Shown here in pieces: positions 56,732 through 64,000 of a stretch of 64,000 bases of DNA. This stretch comes from Pseudovirgaria hyperparasitica (taxonomy: Eukaryota; Ascomycota; Dothideomycetes; Acrospermales; Acrospermaceae), in the NCBI RefSeq assembly GCF_010093815.1, contig NW_022985551.1, forward strand, positions 1,103,311 to 1,167,310, given 5' to 3'. The position numbers were made by a program, and so were the translations under genes. The notes below the pieces were generated by a model. It was not told the DNA's origin. It was given only the letters and a program-made list of their open reading frames with translations, and did no database searches. Position 1 is the stretch's first letter; every line of letters begins with the position of its first letter.

Positions 56732-58112
56732 TCAAGTATCAAATCCCCACCCAATCTGATCACCGGACGACCCACCCGCAAACCGCATCAGGTTATTGAC
56801 CTGATTCACCGCGTTGAAACCACCCCTCACGGCACCGACTGCCGCACCCACCGCTGCCTGCGCGCGAAACTGCGGCCCCAGGGGCTGATGCGTCTCCGGC
56901 CTCGCCAGCACTTGCGTGAGCAGATCATCACCCGCCATGCCTTCGTACCGATCCATACACAACTGCCGCACCGCAAGCCCGAACTTGTCCACCCACTGCT
57001 CCTCGCTGACCGTCGTGTACCGCTTGCGGCCCTGGGCGTCGAGCTGGGAGAACGGCCACTCGGCGCGGACGACGTGGTACCGCTTGGTGGTGAAGTACAG
57101 GATCGGCCACGAGAAGAGCCAGAGGAAGGAGAGGTAGAAGAGCCAGCAGATCCAGGTGGTGAGGCGCCAGGTGTTGAGCTTGGAGGATGTGTAGATGTCG
57201 ACGGCGCGGTCGGAGACGGGGAATTCGATGCTGATGTGGCCTTTGTAGTTTGTGCTGCGGATGAGGCCCTCGATGCGCGTGCGCAGGTGGGTTTCGTCGA
57301 GGCCGGTGATGGTTCGGGTGAGGCGGAAGCTGTGTTTTATTGTCAGTGGTGTTGATGGTTGTGGTAAATTCTGGAGGGGTAGGGGGAGCCCCTGTCAGAA
57401 CGGATGGAGCTTACATTCGTGTTCCGGCCGGACTTGCGCAGTACCGGTGGCACCACTCCTTTAATGTTGCTTTCTCCTCGCCGACTTCAATGTCGCCTTT
57501 TGCGCCTGGTGCGCGTGCTTTGAATACACCTCCACGCCACGTCTTCTCGCCATTGTCCACCGTACGCAGATCCATATCATTTGGACTGTAGCTCTTGAAG
57601 CCCGGCCATAAGTAATTCCGCATACTGACCAGGATCCGAAAGTCCGTCACATTCTCCGTAGTCTTCTTGCCATCGCTACCACGCCGCGTCTCCTTGTGGT
57701 TGCCGATGATGTGAATGTACGGCGCCGGAGCCTCGCGAGCCATTGCCTCGATCCACCGCTGAAGAAATGCGGGATCTGTGTCAGCACGGGCATCTTGGAG
57801 AGAGGCAACTTCGTTTGCGATACGAGTGCGTTTGGCAAAGATCCTCTTCGACTGGTATGTGATATGGCATTCAGGGGCTGATGTGCCGAGCGAGCGGAAG
57901 GCGTAGGCGGGGTCGTTGGGGTCGGCGTCGGTCTGAGCATTGGAAGTAGGTGTATAGACTGGTGGTGCGGAGTTGGGCATGGAGGGAAAGGAGGAGGAAG
58001 CATTGTCGCCGCCGTCGCCGCCGTCGTTGTCGTCGTAGCTATCGCCTGGGGTGGTGTGCAACGATACTGCATCGGGATCGTCGCGGTAGCTGGTACCTTT
58101 GGGAGCACCCAT
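56732..58112 (-). CDS. Fungal single-span membrane protein of unknown function
   Basis: Two exons, 58112-57415 and 57329-56732, with an 85-bp intron, give 431 aa. The N terminus MGAPKGTSYRDDPDAVSLHTTP is a strongly conserved opening in this filamentous-fungal family. A disordered acidic stretch leads to a folded region (APYIHIIGNHKETRR, NVTDFRILVSMRNYLWP, WCHRYCASPAG). After the join, FRLTRTITGLDETHLRTRIEGLIRSTNY precedes one or two membrane segments (TTWICWLFYLSFLWLFSWPILYF). The C terminus is Gly/Ala-rich. Homologues are often mislabelled ABC transporter protein, yet there is no nucleotide-binding motif. The function is unknown. Confidence 0.82.
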
Positions 58113-58852
58113 TGCGGCGGATTAGCGAGATCAAGTTTGCGCGATCGCCTTCAAGAGTCTAATTCATAACCCTGTGCTTTCTGCGTAAAGCGGTTATGAG
58201 AAGCCGGCAGAGAGGAGAGGGGTATATGGCGGTTGAGGAGATGCGAGGGCTCAGCCGCTTTTTGTTTTTTTGGGGACTGGGACTCTGGAACGACTGGTGT
58301 CGTGGAAGCGTCCAAGCGCGCGCGGAAATCGCGAGCCATCGTAGGCAACAATGCAGGGAGCGGGATCCTTCAACAACAGAATAGACGGACTGTTGGCGCT
58401 CTAGATTGGTATTATCGACGGTAGAGTAAGCCCTATCCTTAGCGAAGTTTTGGGAGGGGGCCAACATGCGGTAGATTTTGATATACTGTAGTAGTTAGCC
58501 TCGCAATGGCGCGAAGCGTGGCAGCCCAAACGGGTTAATCGCGTTTGTGGGGCCCCTCTTTCGGAACCAAGGTTCCATGGCATCACAACATCTATCGTGC
58601 ACTCCGGCATTCATTCTTTCTAAAGAAAAAACATTTGTCACGTACGCTTCCTCAATAGTCTCTCGCGCTTTACATGCGATTAATACTCTTCGAACACCAT
58701 CCAAGATATGTTCCTAGGTCTTCGCAACAGAATATGCTCCCTATGGAGAGACACAGTGTATACAAGTAGCCTGGTATAAGCATTGTAACAAGCATCGTTC
58801 TAGGACTTTATTAACGCTGCCCTTCATCCAGTTCGCTTTCTTAGGACCAATC
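58113..58852. promoter_or_regulatory. Divergent upstream region, membrane protein / kinase-like gene
   Basis: 740 bp between divergent starts 58112 (minus) and 58853 (plus). Short frames here are not supported. No defined element is seen. Confidence 0.45.
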
Positions 58853-59677
58853 ATGCGTTACTTCCAAGCCCGCCTCCGTCGCCATCAGCTCCGATGCATA
58901 GAATCTGTTCGAGATCTTTCTCCCCGTTATGAGGCATTCTCGGACGAAGATGACGAATACGGCAATCCAATATTTCTCTATTCGTCATTTGGCTATATCA
59001 GCGATGATTACATAGCATACTTTGGCGAATCCAAGCTCAGGAAGCGCGATCTTAGTAAGAAGGATATTATGGAAAGTCTGCAACTCCTTCCAGATGAAGA
59101 TGTGTACCCTTTAGCGCCTCCAAATGTCACAGTTTTCGCCACTCCAGTAAACAGTAACGTATACGTAAAAGGACCAAAGCTGCACACAGACTTCATCGGT
59201 ACAGGAATGCTACCAAAACTTCTTCTACAGGAAGTCGAGGTAATGGAGCTCCTGCGGTGTAAGCCACATCCTAACATCATACATTACCATGGCTGCATAA
59301 TCAAACGCGGTCGCATCGTGGGCATCGTCCTAGACCGGCATGCAGACACCCTAGGGCGGCGACTGAAGGATGGATTACGACAATTCAACGTCGAAGAGGG
59401 CATGGGCAAGATAAGATCCGCCGTCGGCCATCTCCATTCTCTAGGGCTGGCCCACAATGACCTTACGCCCATGAACATTATGGCGGATAGCTCCGATGAG
59501 CTTTTCATCATCGATTTCGGTTCCTGCCAGCCAGTCGGCTGTGAACTTATCACGGCCGGTACACCAGGATGGATTGATGAAGAATTCACCCATTCGGCAC
59601 AGGTTCACGATGAGATTGCTTTGGGTAAACTCGAGACATGGCTCCAGACAAAGAAAGAAATAGATATACAGAGTTGA
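58853..59677 (+). CDS. Kinase-like protein with HND catalytic loop
   Basis: A single exon of 274 aa. The N-terminal 90 residues are specific to the family. The kinase-like part has VYVKGPKL (candidate Lys), LLLQEVEVMELLRCKPHPNI (Glu helix), YHGCIIKRGRIVGIVL (hinge), then HSLGLAHNDLTPMNIM with HND instead of HRD but with catalytic Asp and Asn kept, and LFIIDFGSCQPVG with DFG. A shortened C-lobe follows (AGTPGWIDEEF). Proteins of this size and pattern are an expanded fungal kinase-like group whose function is unknown. Loss of the Arg in HRD suggests no activation-loop phosphorylation control. Confidence 0.82.
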   Translation: MRYFQARLRRHQLRCIESVRDLSPRYEAFSDEDDEYGNPIFLYSSFGYISDDYIAYFGESKLRKRDLSKKDIMESLQLLPDEDVYPLAPPNVTVFATPVNSNVYVKGPKLHTDFIGTGMLPKLLLQEVEVMELLRCKPHPNIIHYHGCIIKRGRIVGIVLDRHADTLGRRLKDGLRQFNVEEGMGKIRSAVGHLHSLGLAHNDLTPMNIMADSSDELFIIDFGSCQPVGCELITAGTPGWIDEEFTHSAQVHDEIALGKLETWLQTKKEIDIQS

Positions 59678-60896
59678 TTTCAATGTAGAGATCGATTTAG
59701 TTCCGCCTAGGACATTTCTAAAGTATGCGAAACGTGCCCATGTTCGCAGGTAAGACGACGTATTTGGTGAGTTATTCGGTCCAATGTATCGAATCGAGGT
59801 TCTGCAAGTTGATATCTTCGCAGTCTAAAGGAAACCTTAGAATCATCATAATGTGGAGCACGGCATAGTAAGCACTGCTTTCCTGCAGCCCGGATCCATG
59901 TCAAATGGACCAGAAAGTGATATCGCATGAAGGATTTCGATGAAACCCATCTTGCGCATGCTTCGCAGTTAAACCCTACAGGAGTGGTTAGGCTAGTAAA
60001 ATCGACTTTTATGGTTTGCTATATACTACAGTACGCAGCATACAGACATCCCGGCACGCTTGGCCCGGCGAAGTCAGAGGAGACGATGAGTTCCTTCAGT
60101 ACATCCTCCTTACTTCATTTACACCTTGTTCATGGAGACCGTTAAGTTGTAAAGTACAGTACGGTTGTACGTGCCGGTGAATCCTACAAGTTCTCGAATA
60201 GAGACTCTGTAGCCTTCTGTTTTGATCACAATGTTCGTTTTTTGCCTGTCCATTCCTAGAACGCCTTGTTGTTGTGTAACAGTCTGTCGATGGAGACCCC
60301 AATGCCGTCAACTTCGAAGCAGTACGTGATCTATTCACAGTCAGTAAAGAGGTATCAAGTTTTAGCACGTATTCACGAGTCTGTTCCGGCGCTGTTCAAA
60401 GGTTATCATCCACTCTCCATGCACGTAATACGTTGATACCGAAGTTGCAAAAGCAATGCATCATGCTGGCACCCATCTTCAGGCCAGATACGGGATATCA
60501 TACAATTTCGCCCAAAGAGACTCGTCAATGCCTGACAGAACATGCCGTATATCTAAGGTCTGATCCTTGCGCAATCTAACCCCTTTTGACGCCGGTGAAT
60601 ATTGGCCCGATCTCTTGCAGTCGCCTTTTCCGCCTTCCGACTATACCCCAGAACCCAACGAAGCTTTCCGCGTTGCTCGGAAATTCGAATGTCTCGTATT
60701 TATGAGCGACTCCAGATAAGTCCGAGGAAGGGTGTAGACTAAAGACGTAGTCGGGGTCGGTAGAACGCACCACTGGCAACATTGGGGGTATAGGGGGGAT
60801 CGGCGAGGTGGAAGAAGGTGGCATTGCCGCCCGAATTCTTGGTTCAAAATACGTCTGGGATCGAAAGGTAACTGTCCGCTTGTAGTTTGTATGGAT
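59678..60896. other. Intergenic, 1.2 kb
   Basis: No gene is supported. Short frames of about 80-90 codons on the minus strand near 60096-60368 and 60576-60847 have no recognisable domain. This includes the 3' flanks of two convergent genes. Confidence 0.5.
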
Positions 60897-63800
60897 CTAA
60901 GACTTGTTACCCTCGATGCGGAGCAAATGTATGAAATTCCTTACAGATACCGAGACTAAGGCACGATCGAATACGGATAATATTGTATCCAACCTGATCA
61001 GCCCTTCGCCAGTCTCCAGTCTTAAGATCGAAGTTTCTCCTTCCATAGATCCGAGCGTGTACATAGCGCCTGAGCTATGAGAGAATGAAAGGCCAGCGAC
61101 AGCGTCAGGAACAAGTGATACATGAATGGAGACCACTGAGCTGGGATTACCATCAGTTTCCATGGCTGTGCAGAAGATCTTTTCAGGAACAATCCAGGGG
61201 TTGATACGACAACCCACTAAATGCAGAGCCTGGTGGGCTTGGCTTTGTTGTGGGCTATATGTGACAATCGCGTGATCCCACCGTGGCATAGACGCCCAGC
61301 ATATAGTATCCTAGTGAGAATCAGTGTTGATACCCTTATTTGCTTGAGAATTGGTTACCAATTTCTCGAAGGCGTTCGCGATAAACTTTAAACGAACTGC
61401 GCCCTCAGTACATTCCTGACCGAAATGCAATGATTGGCCATCAGACGTATCGAAACGAAGCGCAACTACTTTACCAAGCTTTGCGTGCCCGCTGTAGGCA
61501 GCCGTGTGCTCATTAGACGTCCATATGAAGATACCCGTGAGTTGCTCTCCTGGTGAAAAGTTCACAGCACCCGATTCATTAAGCCATTGACCGACGATGC
61601 CTGGTCTGTCCGTATCGTAGTAATCTAGCCAGAGCCCTGTGATATGCTCAGAAAGCCTGGAAAGGCCATGTCCCCCAACAGAGATGCGGATTTGGCGGAC
61701 ATTAGATAGGCTCGCTTGGGTTTGCATGTAAGCTTTTCCCATGACGGTGAATGCCTTTTCAGGAGGTTTTCGCTGGATTAAAAGTCCCTGTGATCCATTC
61801 AAGGACGTGGGTATTGATTGTGGCTTGATGTTCTTGAACGCTTGGCTTTGGATACCGAAAGTCTTGAAAGATCCGTCAAGTACCTAGGTAATTCCGAGTT
61901 AGCAATCGAAACACTAAATTTAAATTAGCGGAAGCACATACGCCGACTGCAGCTACAAAACCAGTAATCACAGCACTTTTGGGGGGTTCTAGCGTGGAGA
62001 AATTATCCACGGAGTCTTCGGAAGATGATTCGTGGTATAGCCCAAAGAAAGTATGGTTGCCCATGTTTGTATGAACCTTTTGGAACAAAATCAGCATCCA
62101 AATAAGGTAGTGTTAGGAAGTAGGCCAGTGCTGTACCTCGATGTACCTTATCCCAGTGAGCGATGTTGTGCAACCTACGGTCACTGCAGAAACTCTCTCC
62201 CCAGCCGCACCGTCAATATAGAAGGATGACTCTAGGCATTTGTCATTGTCCCGATCATTTTCAAAAGTATTCCCTCTAATACAAAACCTCTTACTTTCAT
62301 TATCGTCATAAACAAATTTTAGTCCGCGGAACGAACTAGGGAAACCCTGAATAAGAGCAACAATTCTCTGGAGAGACGATAGGCGACGTCCATCAGGTCC
62401 AGAAAAATCCATATTCAATTGAAGATTGAACATTTGGGATTTTGTCTCGGCGGGAAATGACTGAATATAGTTCATGCTCGCTGGGACTCCTGGAGACCAT
62501 ATTTTACCAAAGATTTCCGCTCGTTCTCTTGCATGCTGAGCTTTAGGTACCATCTGAGTCGCGTCGTGAGATGCGGTCCCGCAGTCCGGAATGCGATAGT
62601 TCTGCTCAATAAGCTTAAGAGAAACAAGTTTGCATATCTGTCAATAAGTTAGATGCTGTCAGTAGACATCGAGAAGGATTCATACATCAAAACCTATCTC
62701 AAAAGCGAATATTCGGCTCTCATGATGTCGAAACAACCTAGAAACTCCAACATCTGGTGTTGTCATTCCGAAGTCTCCCGTCGTATGGGAAGAGACCCCT
62801 GATATACTGTTGGTTAAGAACCTCAGACCTACGATGCCAGAGATTGTAATTGCGATTTCCAAACCATCCAAAAGACAAGGATCGAAGCACACCACTTCCT
62901 CTGTCAATGGAATTATCAGGCCTAGCTTTTGAGGTACGACACTACCACCAGAAAAGCATGTGGGCCAAATTCGAAGTCCTGAAACGTATGATCTTCCATT
63001 AAACCACGTAAAAGAGACACCGATTTTTATCTGGCCTGAGCTGTCGGATTGGGGCCACTGTAACCAGCTGGATCCGAATTTTCTGGAGCCGATTCGGAGA
63101 ACGTCTGTTGCATGAGATTCTGGAATGACTTCTGCAGAAATGACAGGACTGCAGGTGTGGCGACCAGAGAGCCGATGGCTACCCACATTGCCGCCTTGAT
63201 GGACTGACTCGTTACTAATGAGATCATTGAGAGGTCTGGATATATTGCTCAGGATGTGCCATATCCTTCTTCGATTTTTGATACCCTGCTTTTCATTCGG
63301 ACCCCTGAGAGAGTCTTTGAAGGCCATATAAAGCCTTCGCCAATCAATGTAACCTCCCAGCTCGGAGGAAGCCTGGCAGGCAAGAGCAAACCCCATTTCG
63401 TGCTCTTCTTCGAAACGGCTCGCCCAAAATGATTGGGGAAGTTCGTGGAATGAGCTAATACTGGCGACTCGGTCTGACGATTGTCGAAGACTACAGACGT
63501 CCATCGATGTAAGCCCATTCAGGATGAGCACGACGACTTCGTCAGGAAGTGAACAGAATACATCGGTGTTGTTAGGCTTATCCAAACGTGGCATAGAGGC
63601 GATGGTTGTTTCAACGAGGTTGCTCTCCAGGTAGTCTGCAGGGAGATGTTCTCGCGGATCGGCTGTCAGAAATGACCACTCAGGAGGAACTCGAGCCAAA
63701 TAGCCAGGGTTTCCAGAAGTTTTCTGGAACTTAGAGGCACCGCCGTAATCATGTTCACCGATAGCGGTGTAGTACCTGTTCCACGGAGTGCAGTAGAGTA

Positions 63801-64000
63801 TCTGAAAAAGAGACCTAGCCACTTGAGCACTATCGTGACCTTGCTTGGCGGTTCGACTGAGTAAGAGGCTCCAGCAGGCATCATGGAAGGGAAAAACCCA
63901 GTAATCTCCCGACCTGTAATGGAACGGATCCGTTTCCAATCCTTCGCTGGTATCAGAATATCGAGTTGTCTCATCAGGATGAACAATGAGATCATGATGC
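60897..64000 (-). CDS. F-box protein, large, 5' end beyond the window (partial)
   Basis: Five exons are visible: 64000-62686, 62637-62137, 62076-61942, 61883-61359 and 61310-60897. All joins are phase 0, giving 962 visible residues before the stop. The first exon is open to the right edge, so the start is missing. The visible N-terminal part (HPDETTRYSDTSEG, FPFHDACWSLLL) precedes an F-box (SLPDEVVVLILNGLTSMDVC, then SFWASRFEEEHEMGF) at about residues 145-210. The long C-terminal region has beta-rich segments such as GLRFLTNSISGVSSH, LTGIRYIEV and VVALRFDTSDGQSLHFG. This matches a family of large fungal F-box proteins (I recall the domain as DUF7600, unverified). It probably acts as an SCF adaptor. 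Confidence 0.85.

Overview
The window is nuclear DNA from a filamentous ascomycete (Pezizomycotina, possibly Dothideomycetes). The reasons are short phase-consistent introns of about 47-112 bp with GT...AG borders, fungus-specific families (two zinc-cluster regulators, CFEM, HsbA, SSU1, NCA2, quinate permease), and a LINE fragment mutated in the manner of repeat-induced point mutation (RIP). I rebuilt exon structures by eye from frame continuity and family motifs. No rRNA, tRNA, CRISPR array or origin was recognised.

Layout. 1-430: RIP-mutated non-LTR (Tad-like) reverse transcriptase fragment, minus strand, running off the left edge. 1368-2089: NADAR-domain protein with a probable GC-AG intron. 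3054-4530: UPC2-like zinc-cluster regulator. 5463-6202: decayed MFS transporter with a large internal deletion. 7343-9520: acidic nuclear AT-DNA-binding-type protein. 11259-14285: large, probably mitochondrial protein, divergent from a PARP-type zinc-finger protein (14650-15696). 16552-16948: small acidic CHZ-like protein. 17-20 kb: gene-poor, with a possible second LINE remnant. 19958-23836: drug-type MFS exporter convergent with a sulfite exporter (SSU1 family).

25806-33087 is a metabolic block: an amidase lacking the usual cis-serine, a small zinc-cluster regulator, a quinate/shikimate dehydrogenase, and a quinate permease divergent from the dehydrogenase. The last three look like a reduced quinate-utilisation cluster. 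A hot-dog thioesterase follows (34271-34818).

36.7-49.2 kb carries three secreted or surface proteins: an HsbA-like protein, a CFEM protein with a membrane segment, and a GPI-type glycoprotein with 21-bp tandem repeats. Between them lie a GNAT acetyltransferase and a protein-kinase-like protein. A long (CA)n tract lies at 46.8 kb.

50-64 kb is mostly conserved housekeeping or fungal-specific genes: NCA2, a Sec4/Rab8 GTPase, an F-box protein, a single-membrane-span protein, a kinase-like protein, and a five-exon F-box protein whose 5' end lies beyond the right edge.

I found no clearly new multi-gene system. The best leads are the amidase with an Ala at the cis-Ser position, the reduced quinate cluster with a non-canonical regulator, the NADAR gene with its GC-AG intron, and the repeat-bearing surface glycoprotein.
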